DNA of 64,000 nt from Clostridium amylolyticum (lineage in GTDB: Bacteria > Bacillota > Clostridia > Clostridiales > Clostridiaceae). This document shows positions 17,598 to 26,375 of the stretch, piece after piece (position 1 is the stretch's first letter; each line of letters starts with the position of its first letter). Where the stretch lies: the NCBI RefSeq assembly GCF_900142075.1, contig NZ_FQZO01000001.1, positions 620,001 to 684,000 of the forward strand. Direction: 5' to 3'. Under the pieces are notes generated by a model, which did not search any database, was not told the origin of the DNA, and saw nothing but the letters and a program-made list of their open reading frames with translations. A program made the position numbers and the translations under genes.

Positions 17598-18101
17598 ATG
17601 ATTTATATAGATGATAGGCAAAATAAAATCACAGCAGGAGAAGAATTATATAGTACTATAGAAAGTGTCATTGATTTTGCATTAAAAGAAGAAGAAGTTA
17701 TTATTCCATATGAAATCAGCGTAGTGCTGGTAGATAATGAAGAGATTAAAAGTATAAATAGTGATACTAGAAATATTGATAAAGAGACAGATGTACTTTC
17801 CTTTCCTATATTGGATTATCCTAATGGAAGAGTTTTTAAAGAGGTATATTTAAATTTTGACTTTGATAAGACCTATATGGATGGTAGTGATTTAGTTTTA
17901 GGAGATATAGTTCTTTCCTTAGAAAAGGCTAAAGAACAAAGTGAAGAATTTGGCCATTCTTTTCTAAGAGAGGTATGTTATCTAATAGTTCATTCCATTC
18001 TCCATCTTTTGGGCTATGATCATATAAAGGATGAAGAAAAAGTTATCATGAGGAAACAAGAAGAAAATATACTTCAAAAATTAGATATTAGAAGAGAGTA
18101 A
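17598..18101 (+). CDS. ybeY: Endoribonuclease YbeY
   Basis: YbeY is a zinc-dependent RNase involved in 16S rRNA 3' maturation and ribosome quality control. The 167-residue protein has the metal motif HSILHLLGYDH near residues 131-141, with Ser in place of the more usual Gly after the first His. TDVLSFPI and GDIVLSLEKA, both family signatures, lie upstream. AAGGAGA precedes the ATG. Confidence 0.96.
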   Translation: MIYIDDRQNKITAGEELYSTIESVIDFALKEEEVIIPYEISVVLVDNEEIKSINSDTRNIDKETDVLSFPILDYPNGRVFKEVYLNFDFDKTYMDGSDLVLGDIVLSLEKAKEQSEEFGHSFLREVCYLIVHSILHLLGYDHIKDEEKVIMRKQEENILQKLDIRRE

Positions 18102-18123
18102 AGTTTTACAGGGTGGGGTAGAG

Positions 18124-18819
18124 ATGAATGTAAGAAAATTAGTAGACAGTTTTAACTTTGCTATAGAAGGAATATTGTATTCCGTAAGAACCCAGAGGAA
18201 TATGAGAATTCATATGATAGCAGCTCTCTTGGTTTTAACAGCGTGTTTTGTATATGATTTAAATAAGATTGAATTGCTAATTATAACTATAACCATTACT
18301 ATGGTAATTGTTACTGAGTTGATTAATACGGCCATTGAAAGTGCCATTGATGTCACTACTAATTACTATCATCCTTTGGCGAAGATTGCAAAAAATACTG
18401 CTGCTGGAGCTGTTTTAGTCACTGCAATAAATGCAGTACTAGTAGGATACATATTATTCTGGGATAAGCTAAGTTCCCTTACATTTACGGTAATGGTGAA
18501 AATCAAACAATCGGAACCATATATGATTTTTTTAGTTTTAGTTATTGTATGTATAGCTACTATAGTAGTTAAAGCCATATATGGAGAAGGCACTCCTTTA
18601 AAAGGTGGAATGCCCAGCGGACATAGCGCTATAGCTTTTTCTATAGCCACCACTATAGCTCTTATAACTGAAGAATCCACTTCTATATTATTGGCATACC
18701 TTCTTGCCTTCATAGTAGCTCAAAGCAGGGTAGATTCAGAAGTTCATTCTATTTTAGAAGTTGTATTGGGAGCGCTTTTTGGTGCAGCTTTAACCCTTTT
18801 AATTTTTCAAATATTTTAA
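18124..18819 (+). CDS. dgkA: Fused diacylglycerol/undecaprenol kinase - PAP2 phosphatase
   Basis: The N-terminal half (about residues 1-118) is a DgkA-type membrane kinase, with ELINTAIESAIDVTT containing the catalytic Glu. The C-terminal half is PAP2-like: PSGHSA near 163 and SRVDSEVH near 201. In Gram-positives such kinases mainly act on undecaprenol and PAP2 proteins dephosphorylate undecaprenyl diphosphate, so this chain could handle both ends of the lipid carrier cycle (inference). The first PAP2 motif (KxxxxxxRP) is weak and the residue expected to be the last Asp is Glu (HSILE). Its place between ybeY and cdd is normal for dgkA. Confidence 0.9.
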   Translation: MNVRKLVDSFNFAIEGILYSVRTQRNMRIHMIAALLVLTACFVYDLNKIELLIITITITMVIVTELINTAIESAIDVTTNYYHPLAKIAKNTAAGAVLVTAINAVLVGYILFWDKLSSLTFTVMVKIKQSEPYMIFLVLVIVCIATIVVKAIYGEGTPLKGGMPSGHSAIAFSIATTIALITEESTSILLAYLLAFIVAQSRVDSEVHSILEVVLGALFGAALTLLIFQIF

Positions 18820-18895
18820 AGGATTTAAGTTGCATTAAATGGAAGTAATGCTATAATTTAATGAAGATAATATTTTCTTAATGGAGGATATTCAT

Positions 18896-19297
18896 ATGAA
18901 ATATGGACAATTAATTGAAGAAGCTATTAAAGCTCGAGAGTATGCTTATGCACCTTATTCTAAATTCAAAGTTGGTGCTGCTGTACTTATGGAAGATGAT
19001 AAAATTTTTACTGGATGTAATATAGAAAATGCTTCTTTTGGAGCCACTAATTGCGCTGAAAGAACTGCTATTTTTAAAGGGGTTTCAGAGGGGTTAAAAA
19101 TAATAAAGGCGGTAGCTGTCACAGGGGATCCAAATGGTTATACCTTTCCTTGTGGAATATGCAGACAGGTTATAGCAGAATTTGCTAGAGATGGACAGAT
19201 AGAAATTATAATAGTTAAAAATAAGGAAGAATATATTGTAAAGACCCTAGATGAAATACTGCCAGGTTCCTTTACAAAAAAAGACTTAAACAACTAA
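18896..19297 (+). CDS. cdd: Cytidine deaminase
   Basis: This zinc enzyme deaminates cytidine and deoxycytidine for pyrimidine salvage. The 133-residue protein has the catalytic NCAERTA motif (near residue 53) and PCGICRQ (near 86), giving the three Cys zinc ligands and the catalytic Glu. ATG 18896 lies 7-8 bases after GGAGG; the earlier in-frame ATG at 18881 contains that ribosome site. era follows after 9 bases. Confidence 0.97.
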   Translation: MKYGQLIEEAIKAREYAYAPYSKFKVGAAVLMEDDKIFTGCNIENASFGATNCAERTAIFKGVSEGLKIIKAVAVTGDPNGYTFPCGICRQVIAEFARDGQIEIIIVKNKEEYIVKTLDEILPGSFTKKDLNN

Positions 19298-19306
19298 GGA
19301 GGAAAT

Positions 19307-20197
19307 ATGTTTAAATCAGGATTCGTAACAATAATGGGAAGGCCTAACGTTGGTAAATCTACATTGTTAAATAACTTAATGGGAGAAAAACTTTCCATAG
19401 TTTCCAGCAAGCCTCAGACTACAAGAAATAATATCAACACAATTTTAAATGGTAAAGATTATCAAATAGTTTTTGTAGATACTCCAGGTATTCATAAACC
19501 TAGGCATAAGCTGGGTGAATATATGGTTAATGCAGCAAAGGATGCAGCAAAGGATGTGGATTTAGTTTTATTCCTAACTAATCCTGAAGAAGAAGTGGGA
19601 AAAGGTGATGCATTTATATTGGAGCAGTTAAAAGAAAAAAATGTTCCAGTTTTTCTTGTGATTAATAAAGTGGATGAAAATAGCCACGAAAGGGTAGCTA
19701 AAGCATTAAACGCTTATTCTAAGGCTTTTGATTTTAAGGAGATAATACCTATATCTGCTTTAAAGGGAAAAAATGTTGATAAGCTTTTAGAACTTATGAT
19801 AGATATTATGCCAGAAGGTCCTAAATATTACCCTGATGACATCATTGCTGATGTTCAGGAAAGATTTATAGTTTCAGAAATTGTAAGAGAAAAAGCATTG
19901 AGGCTTTTAAGTGAAGAAGTACCTCATGGTATAGCGGTGGATGTTATACAAATGAAACAAAATGATAAGGGACTTTATAATATTGAAGTGGATTTAATCT
20001 GTGAAAAAGATTCTCATAAAGCTATAATAATTGGTAAGAACGGTCAAACTCTTAAAAAAATAGGTCAGTATGCCAGAATGGATATAGAAAAGTTTTTAGA
20101 TGCAAGAGTAAATTTGCAAGTATGGGTTAAAGTAAGAAAAGAATGGAGAGATAATCCACAATTTTTAAAAGAATTAGGATACAAAAAAAATAAGTAA
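19307..20197 (+). CDS. era: GTPase Era
   Basis: Era is an essential GTPase that binds the 3' end of 16S rRNA and couples ribosome assembly to growth. The 296-residue protein has GRPNVGKST (residues 11-19), DTPGIHKPRHKLGEYM (near 60) and NKVD (near 122). A C-terminal KH domain with IIGKNGQTLKKIGQYAR follows (near 235). AAGGAGG precedes the ATG by 5 bases. It is co-transcribed with cdd and recO. Confidence 0.98.
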   Translation: MFKSGFVTIMGRPNVGKSTLLNNLMGEKLSIVSSKPQTTRNNINTILNGKDYQIVFVDTPGIHKPRHKLGEYMVNAAKDAAKDVDLVLFLTNPEEEVGKGDAFILEQLKEKNVPVFLVINKVDENSHERVAKALNAYSKAFDFKEIIPISALKGKNVDKLLELMIDIMPEGPKYYPDDIIADVQERFIVSEIVREKALRLLSEEVPHGIAVDVIQMKQNDKGLYNIEVDLICEKDSHKAIIIGKNGQTLKKIGQYARMDIEKFLDARVNLQVWVKVRKEWRDNPQFLKELGYKKNK

Positions 20198-20216
20198 CTA
20201 TTAAGGGGATGATACT

Positions 20217-20957
20217 CTGACCTCTATAGAAAGTCATGGAGTTATCATTAAAACCCAAGATTATAAGGAAAACGATAAATTGGTGTGGATATTTACAGAA
20301 AAAATGGGCAAAATCACAGCTATTGCCAAGGGAGCCAAGAAGAGTAAAAGTAAGTTCATGGCAATGACTATGCCCTTTTGTTTTGGACAGTATATGCTTT
20401 TTAAAGGCAGAAATCTTTATAACCTAACCGAAGGGAAAATAATAAATTCCTTTCAAAGTTTTTTAAAAGACTTTGAAAAACTTACCTATGCTTCATACTT
20501 ATGCGAGCTTATTGATATTGCATTACCTGAAGGGGAATATACCCCGGTTCTCTTTAAAGATTTTACTACGGCCTTGTACCTTCTAAACACAAATTCTTTT
20601 GATGATGAGCTGCTTTTAAGAGCTTTTGAACTAAAGCTGTTAAAAGCTACAGGCTATGGGTTAAATCTCGAGAACTGTGCTATTTGCAGAAGAAGAATCG
20701 ATACTTCTAAGTACATAAGCTTGAACTACTATGGAGGTATATGTGAAGAATGTCCTAGGGAACACTTTATGAATATATCAAAACCAGCTTATAATACCTT
20801 GAGGTTTTTAATGCAAACCCCATTGGATAAAATATATAAATTAAATGCTAGCAAAGATATAAAAAAGGAGATATATCAATTACTTTCTTATATTATATCT
20901 TCAAATTATGCTAGAAGGCCTAAAAGTCTTGAAATGTTAAATATAATAAAGGAGTGA
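20217..20957 (+). CDS. recO: DNA repair protein RecO (probable CTG start)
   Basis: RecO loads RecA with RecR in gap repair. Family sequence (ESHGVIIKTQDYKENDK, then KITAIAKGAKKSKSK) begins well before any usual start codon. The frame is open only from 20205 (TAA at 20202) and holds no ATG or GTG before 20283; TTG 20280 would remove the conserved OB-fold start. CTG 20217, 8 bases after AAGGGG, gives the expected length of 246 residues. A Cys cluster (CAICRRR, CEECPRE) forms the usual zinc site. An out-of-frame ATG-ATA-CTC-TGA overlaps the start. Confidence 0.92.
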   Translation: MTSIESHGVIIKTQDYKENDKLVWIFTEKMGKITAIAKGAKKSKSKFMAMTMPFCFGQYMLFKGRNLYNLTEGKIINSFQSFLKDFEKLTYASYLCELIDIALPEGEYTPVLFKDFTTALYLLNTNSFDDELLLRAFELKLLKATGYGLNLENCAICRRRIDTSKYISLNYYGGICEECPREHFMNISKPAYNTLRFLMQTPLDKIYKLNASKDIKKEIYQLLSYIISSNYARRPKSLEMLNIIKE

Positions 20958-20962
20958 TATTT

Positions 20963-21586
20963 ATGAGTGAAATAACCTTAGAAAAAGTTGATGCTGTTAG
21001 AGAAAGAACTGGTGCTACTTATGCCCAGGCTAAAGCTGCCTTAGAAATCTGTCAAGGAGATGTATTAGAAGCTATAATATATATTGAAAATAATTCTTCA
21101 GAAATGAAGGGGCAGGGAAAATGCTTTAAGGATGAAGCCTATACAACTTTAGAAGAATTTAAAATCTGGATGAAGCAGTTAATTGAAAAAGGAAATGTAT
21201 CTAGAATAGTAGTAAAGAAAGAAGATAAGGTTTTAGTTGATGTTCCAGTAAACGCAGGTATTGCTGCTGGCGTAATAGGATTATTATGGCCTCCTATATT
21301 AGCCATTGCTTTAATAACCACTGTAGCTGTTAATCTTACCATAGAAATTACAAAAGAAGATGGCAGTGTTGAAGTAGTAAATAAAATAGTTAAGACTACT
21401 ATGAATGATGTTAAAGGTAAGATGTCAAATTTTGCTGAAGATATGAAGGATAAATTCCATGGGGTTAAAGAGGATATAAAAAAGCCCTTCTCAAAAGAAG
21501 ATAACTCCAATATAAATGATGAACCTATGTATACTTATACTGTAAAATTTGATGATGTGGATGATAATAACAAAGAAAACAACTAA
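20963..21586 (+). CDS. UBA-like domain protein with DUF4342-type membrane region
   Basis: This 207-residue protein starts with a UBA/TS-N-like three-helix domain (residues 3-45, KVDAVRERTGATYAQAKAALEICQGDVLEAII). A beta-rich segment and a short hydrophobic stretch follow (about 88-115, AGIAAGVIGLLWPPILAIALITTVAV), then a charged tail. The function is unknown. GGAGTG lies 8 bases before ATG 20963; the in-frame GTG at 20954 belongs to that site. It overlaps the end of recO only through that alternative start. Confidence 0.85.
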   Translation: MSEITLEKVDAVRERTGATYAQAKAALEICQGDVLEAIIYIENNSSEMKGQGKCFKDEAYTTLEEFKIWMKQLIEKGNVSRIVVKKEDKVLVDVPVNAGIAAGVIGLLWPPILAIALITTVAVNLTIEITKEDGSVEVVNKIVKTTMNDVKGKMSNFAEDMKDKFHGVKEDIKKPFSKEDNSNINDEPMYTYTVKFDDVDDNNKENN

Positions 21587-21699
21587 AAATAACTCTGTAT
21601 AATTAATGGTAGGATGCTAAAATCATATATGTAAGGAACATTTTACATAGGTTGTAGAAATTTTAGTAACTTTACTCTTTTAATTATAAAATAAAATGA

Positions 21700-21736
21700 T
21701 ATAATAGATATGTCAGTGTACCAAAGTTAAACTTTG
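21700..21736 (+). promoter_or_regulatory. Promoter -10 and palindrome ahead of the ccpN-like gene
   Basis: TATAAT lies at 21700-21705. The perfect palindrome CAAAGTT-A-AACTTTG (21722-21736) lies about 10 bases past the expected transcription start, where a repressor could bind. I see no good -35. Autoregulation by the downstream HTH-CBS protein is a guess. Confidence 0.45.
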
Positions 21737-21765
21737 CATACTCATAGTAGCGTAAGGTGAAAGGT

Positions 21766-22407
21766 GTGAAGCCATTGAAGTTAAGTTCCAGACAGAAAAA
21801 AATAATCAACTTAGTAAAAGAAAATCCACCTGTTACTAGTGAAGCTTTAGCTTCAATGTTAGGAGTAACTAGAGCAGCATTGAGGCCGGATTTGGCTGTA
21901 TTAACAATGACAGGAATACTAGAAGCCAAACCTAAAGTTGGGTATGTTTACGCTGATAAACCTTTTCGAGGTCTTGTTTACGACTATATAATAAATACTA
22001 AGGTTAAAGATATAATGTCAAAGCCAGTATCCGTAACTGAGGAAACTATGGTTTATGATGCTATAGTGTATTTATTTCTTAATGATGTGGGAAGTCTTAC
22101 AGTAGAAAGTCAAGGTTTCTTAATAGGCACGGTTTCAAGAAAAGATTTTTTGAAAATTGCCATGGGAGGCACTGATATACATAAGGTTCCTATAGGAGTA
22201 ATCATGACTAGAATGCCTAACATCATTACTGTGAGCCCTGAGGAAAATGCCTATGATGTGGCAAAGAAAATTATAGAGCATGAAATAGATAGCATACCAG
22301 TTGTAGAAAAAGAAATAATTCAGGGAAAAGAGCAGTTGAAGATTGTAGGTAAGGTTTCAAAGACCAATATCACAAGGCTTTTTTTAAGGCTAAGTGATCT
22401 AAAATAG
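21766..22407 (+). CDS. CcpN-like HTH-CBS transcription regulator
   Basis: This regulator of about 213 residues has an N-terminal winged HTH (SSRQKKIINLVKENPPVTSEALASMLGVTRAALRPDLAVL) matching the CcpN/YqzB family. Two CBS domains (about 75-205) probably sense a nucleotide. CcpN represses gluconeogenesis genes in Bacillus. It stands directly before ppdK, a pyruvate/PEP enzyme, so controlling that gene is likely but unproven. The start is GTG 21766 (AAGGTG 6 bases upstream) or TTG 21775. The PpsR gene that often accompanies this family is not adjacent. Confidence 0.85.
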   Translation: MKPLKLSSRQKKIINLVKENPPVTSEALASMLGVTRAALRPDLAVLTMTGILEAKPKVGYVYADKPFRGLVYDYIINTKVKDIMSKPVSVTEETMVYDAIVYLFLNDVGSLTVESQGFLIGTVSRKDFLKIAMGGTDIHKVPIGVIMTRMPNIITVSPEENAYDVAKKIIEHEIDSIPVVEKEIIQGKEQLKIVGKVSKTNITRLFLRLSDLK

Positions 22408-22474
22408 CTAACTAACAGGGCTTAAAAGCTCTTTAGTATACATAATAAACTCACTACGAAGGGAGAAGTTGTTT

Positions 22475-25105
22475 ATGGATAACAAAAAATTTGTTTACCT
22501 TTTTAGCGAAGGTAATGCATCCATGAAAAATCTGCTAGGCGGAAAAGGCGCTAACTTAGCAGAAATGACATCACTTGGAATTCCTGTACCTCAAGGATTC
22601 ACAGTTACAACAGAAGCTTGTAACAAATATTATGAGGATGAAAAAGTTATCGCTCAAGAAGTTATAGATCAAATATACCAAAAAATGAGCGATTTAGAAA
22701 AAATAACTGGCAAAGAATTTGGTAATGTTGAGAAGCCTTTATTGGTTTCTGTAAGATCAGGAGCTAGAGCTTCTATGCCAGGTATGATGGATACAATCCT
22801 TAACTTAGGATTAAATGATGAAACTGTTGAAGCTATGGCTAATTTAACTAATAATCCAAGATTTGCTTATGATTCATACAGAAGATTCATCCAAATGTTT
22901 GCAGACGTTGTAATGGACGTTGAAAAAAGATTATTTGAAAATTTAATGGATGAGATGAAGGAAGCTAAGGGTGTTCATCTTGATACTGACCTAGATGCTA
23001 ATGATCTTAAGACATTAGTTGGTCAATTCAAAGAGCTTTATAAAAAAGAAAAAGGTGAGGAATTCCCAAGTGATCCAAAGACTCAACTTATAGAATCAGT
23101 TACTGCTGTATTCAGATCATGGGATAACCCAAGAGCAAATGTTTATAGAAGGTTAAATGATATTCCTTCTAGCTGGGGTACCGCTGTTAACGTACAAGAA
23201 ATGGTATTTGGTAACAAAGGTGAAACTTCAGGAACAGGTGTTGCTTTCTCAAGAAACCCTGCTACAGGTGAAAGAAAAATATATGGTGAGTATTTAATGA
23301 ATGCTCAAGGTGAGGACGTTGTTGCTGGTATCAGAACACCTCAACCAATAGATCATTTAAATGATCAAATGCCACATATTTATCAAGAATTTGTAAACAT
23401 AGTAAATACTCTTGAAAATCATTATAAAGATATGCAGGATATGGAGTTTACTATTGAAGATGGTAAGCTATACTTCCTACAAACAAGAAATGGTAAGAGA
23501 ACAGCTCAAGCTGCATTAAGAATAGCAGTTGAATTAGTTGAAGAAAAGATGAACACTAAAGAAGAAGCTATACTTAAGGTTGATCCTAAGCAATTAGATA
23601 CTTTACTTCATCCTAACTTTGACCAAGTAGAAATGAAAAAGGTAACTCCTATTGCTAAAGGATTACCAGCTTCTCCAGGAGCTGCTTGCGGTAAGATCGC
23701 ATTTACAGCTGAAGAAGCTAAAGAAAGAGCAGCTACAGGAGAAAAGGTTGTTCTTGTAAGACTTGAAACTTCACCAGAAGATATCGAAGGTATGGTAGCT
23801 GCTGAAGGTATACTAACAGTTAGAGGTGGTATGACTTCCCACGCTGCAGTTGTTGCTAGAGGTATGGGAACTTGCTGTGTAGCAGGTTGTGGAGATTTAA
23901 AAGTTAACGAAAGTGCTAAAACTTTAACTGTTAATGGAAAAGTTTTAACTTCAAATGATTATTTATCCTTAGATGGAACTACAGGTAATGTATATGCAGA
24001 AGCACTTAAAACTGTTGCTCCTGAAATATCTGGTCACTTTGAAACATTTATGAAGTGGGCTGATGAAATCAGAGTATTAAAAGTTAGAACTAATGCTGAT
24101 ACTCCAAAAGATGCAAGGCAAGCAGTAGAGTTTGGTGCAGAAGGTATAGGTCTTTGCAGAACAGAGCATATGTTCTTTGCTGAAGACAGAATTGCTGCTG
24201 TAAGAGAAATGATAGTAGCAAAAAATGAAGAACAAAGAAGAAAAGCTCTAGCTAAATTACTTCCAATGCAAAGAGAAGACTTTGTTGGATTATATGAAGC
24301 GATGGAATATAGACCAGTTACTATTAGATTCTTAGATCCACCACTTCATGAGTTCTTACCTCACGAAGATGAAGAAATCCAAGAATTAGCTAATGATATG
24401 GGATTAACTTTTGAAGATTTAAAGGCTACTGTTGAATCATTACATGAATTCAACCCAATGATGGGTCATAGAGGATGCCGTCTAGCTGTATCTTACCCAG
24501 AAATAGCTGAAATGCAAACAAGAGCAGTTATAGAAGCTGCTATAGAAGTTAAACAAAACAAAGGATTAAATATTGTTCCTGAAATAATGATTCCTTTGGT
24601 TGGTGAAATAAAAGAACTTAAGTATGTTAAAGATGTAGTTGTTGAAACTGCTAAGAAGGTAATGGAAGAAAAAGGTATTGAGTTAGAGTATCATGTAGGT
24701 ACAATGATTGAAATACCAAGAGCTTGTATAACAGCTGATGAAATAGCTAAAGAAGCAGAATTCTTCTCCTTTGGAACTAATGACTTAACTCAAATGACCT
24801 TCGGATTCTCAAGAGATGATGCTGGTAAGTTCTTAAATGACTACTATGAAAAGAAGATCTACGAGCAAGATCCATTTGCTAAATTAGATCAAAAGGGTGT
24901 TGGTCAGTTAGTTAAGATAGCTGTAGAAAAAGGTAAACAAACAAGACCAAACATTAAGCTTGGTATTTGTGGAGAACATGGTGGAGATCCATCATCCGTT
25001 GAATTCTGCCATAATGTAGGATTAAACTATGTTTCTTGTTCACCATTTAGAGTTCCAGTAGCAAGATTAGCTGCTGCTCAAGCTCAAGTTAACAATAAGA
25101 GATAA
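22475..25105 (+). CDS. ppdK: Pyruvate, phosphate dikinase
   Basis: PpdK interconverts pyruvate + ATP + Pi with PEP + AMP + PPi and serves glycolysis or gluconeogenesis in anaerobes. The 876-residue protein has the N-terminal nucleotide-binding domain (GGKGANLAEM, RSGARASMPGMMDT). The phospho-His swivel domain GGMTSHAAVVARGMG lies near 453. The C-terminal PEP barrel carries RTEHMFF, GTNDLTQMTFG and the catalytic Cys in YVSCSPFRVP. ATG 22475 follows GGGAGAAG; the TTG at 22469 is not needed. Codon use suggests high expression. Confidence 0.98.
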   Translation: MDNKKFVYLFSEGNASMKNLLGGKGANLAEMTSLGIPVPQGFTVTTEACNKYYEDEKVIAQEVIDQIYQKMSDLEKITGKEFGNVEKPLLVSVRSGARASMPGMMDTILNLGLNDETVEAMANLTNNPRFAYDSYRRFIQMFADVVMDVEKRLFENLMDEMKEAKGVHLDTDLDANDLKTLVGQFKELYKKEKGEEFPSDPKTQLIESVTAVFRSWDNPRANVYRRLNDIPSSWGTAVNVQEMVFGNKGETSGTGVAFSRNPATGERKIYGEYLMNAQGEDVVAGIRTPQPIDHLNDQMPHIYQEFVNIVNTLENHYKDMQDMEFTIEDGKLYFLQTRNGKRTAQAALRIAVELVEEKMNTKEEAILKVDPKQLDTLLHPNFDQVEMKKVTPIAKGLPASPGAACGKIAFTAEEAKERAATGEKVVLVRLETSPEDIEGMVAAEGILTVRGGMTSHAAVVARGMGTCCVAGCGDLKVNESAKTLTVNGKVLTSNDYLSLDGTTGNVYAEALKTVAPEISGHFETFMKWADEIRVLKVRTNADTPKDARQAVEFGAEGIGLCRTEHMFFAEDRIAAVREMIVAKNEEQRRKALAKLLPMQREDFVGLYEAMEYRPVTIRFLDPPLHEFLPHEDEEIQELANDMGLTFEDLKATVESLHEFNPMMGHRGCRLAVSYPEIAEMQTRAVIEAAIEVKQNKGLNIVPEIMIPLVGEIKELKYVKDVVVETAKKVMEEKGIELEYHVGTMIEIPRACITADEIAKEAEFFSFGTNDLTQMTFGFSRDDAGKFLNDYYEKKIYEQDPFAKLDQKGVGQLVKIAVEKGKQTRPNIKLGICGEHGGDPSSVEFCHNVGLNYVSCSPFRVPVARLAAAQAQVNNKR

Positions 25106-25119
25106 TCTCTTTAAATTTT

Positions 25120-25147
25120 AAACCCACTGATTTATCAGTGGGTTTTT
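25120..25147. terminator. Bidirectional terminator between ppdK and the CotS-like gene
   Basis: AAACCCACTGA pairs with TCAGTGGGTTT across a short loop, with T on the right and A on the left. It can serve the two convergent genes. Confidence 0.88.
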
Positions 25148-25154
25148 AATATAC

Positions 25155-26222
25155 TTATAAAATTTTACTGCTATATTTGTTTTCTACAAACTTTTTAAAT
25201 TCATTGGCAAAGTTTAATTGATAATCATCTTTTTCTACTGCTTTTGTAAGCAAAGTATAGAAAGAATTCTTATTACATCTTTTAATATTATTATAGTAAT
25301 CTTTTGAAATTTTCCAGTATTTTTGTGGAAAAGACAGATAAACAAATATATACTTCATATCATCAAAGGAAAGTGGATGTATCTTATCATAAGCATTTAT
25401 AGCATTCATTGCTATTTCTAGATCCCATTTAGTATTATCTCTCTTTAATAATCTTCTTAGAAAATAGCTAATATCATGAGCGCAATAATCTATGCAGCAC
25501 TTATCAAAATCAATTACCCAAATATTATTATCTACATCAAAGAGAATGTTTTTATTAACATAATCTAAGTGACATAAAGATATAGTTAAATTGTCAGTAT
25601 TAATAGTGGAAGCAGATTCTAAGGCGATTTTGGCCAGGCTAATATTTGTTTCAAAATGCTGCAAAAATAATTTAGAAAATTTGTCTCTTATCCGAAAAGC
25701 TTGATTAGAGCAATGTAAAATATTATCAAAATGTTTTTGCACTAAAGTAAATAAGTCATACATCTGTTTTCTCATAGAGCTTCCTATTATAGGCCTAAAA
25801 TCTTTTCCGGCATGATGCATATGTCCTAAGTTAATGGCGGAATCCATAACATGTTCTATATTATCGTAAGAACATTTAATACCTTCTATCCAAGGGGTAA
25901 GTATAAAAAGCATATTTTTATATTCTACATATCTTCCTTTTTTAATGGTAGGAAGTATCCTAGGAACATTAATATTATATCTATAAAACCATTCTAATGC
26001 AGAATAGATAAAACGTACATCACTTATATTGTAATAAACTTTTTTTAAAGAATAGCTCTTGTTTAAATGGTCTACCCTATATACTGCTCTTTGTTTGTCT
26101 GTATCTTTAAATTTGATTTGAGTTATGTAGGCATCTTCTAGGCCATAATAAGGCAGCACTTGAGATTTTACATTCTGCTCTGATAGATAATTAAGAATTT
26201 CAGTGTTAGAAGTTTCAGACAT
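25155..26222 (-). CDS. CotS-family spore coat protein (kinase-like fold)
   Basis: This 355-residue protein resembles the CotS/YutH spore coat family, which has an aminoglycoside phosphotransferase-type fold. The late motifs HLDYVNKNIL and VIDFDKCCIDYCAHDISYF correspond to the catalytic loop and metal-binding Asp of that fold. Whether it phosphorylates anything is unknown. It is the only minus-strand gene in the first 36 kb, which suggests separate, probably mother-cell, control. A GGAGGAG-type site precedes the ATG at 26222. Confidence 0.82.
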   Translation of the reverse strand: MSETSNTEILNYLSEQNVKSQVLPYYGLEDAYITQIKFKDTDKQRAVYRVDHLNKSYSLKKVYYNISDVRFIYSALEWFYRYNINVPRILPTIKKGRYVEYKNMLFILTPWIEGIKCSYDNIEHVMDSAINLGHMHHAGKDFRPIIGSSMRKQMYDLFTLVQKHFDNILHCSNQAFRIRDKFSKLFLQHFETNISLAKIALESASTINTDNLTISLCHLDYVNKNILFDVDNNIWVIDFDKCCIDYCAHDISYFLRRLLKRDNTKWDLEIAMNAINAYDKIHPLSFDDMKYIFVYLSFPQKYWKISKDYYNNIKRCNKNSFYTLLTKAVEKDDYQLNFANEFKKFVENKYSSKIL

Positions 26223-26375
26223 AGTTATACTCCTCCAAAATAATCTACATTAAGAATATATTAATTAAACTTAGAAAATATACATATAATTAATAAATTA
26301 TGGTAATTATTAATTATATATTAAAATGAAGGAAATATGGGATATTTGTAGAAATAGTAAATAGAGGTGTTAATT

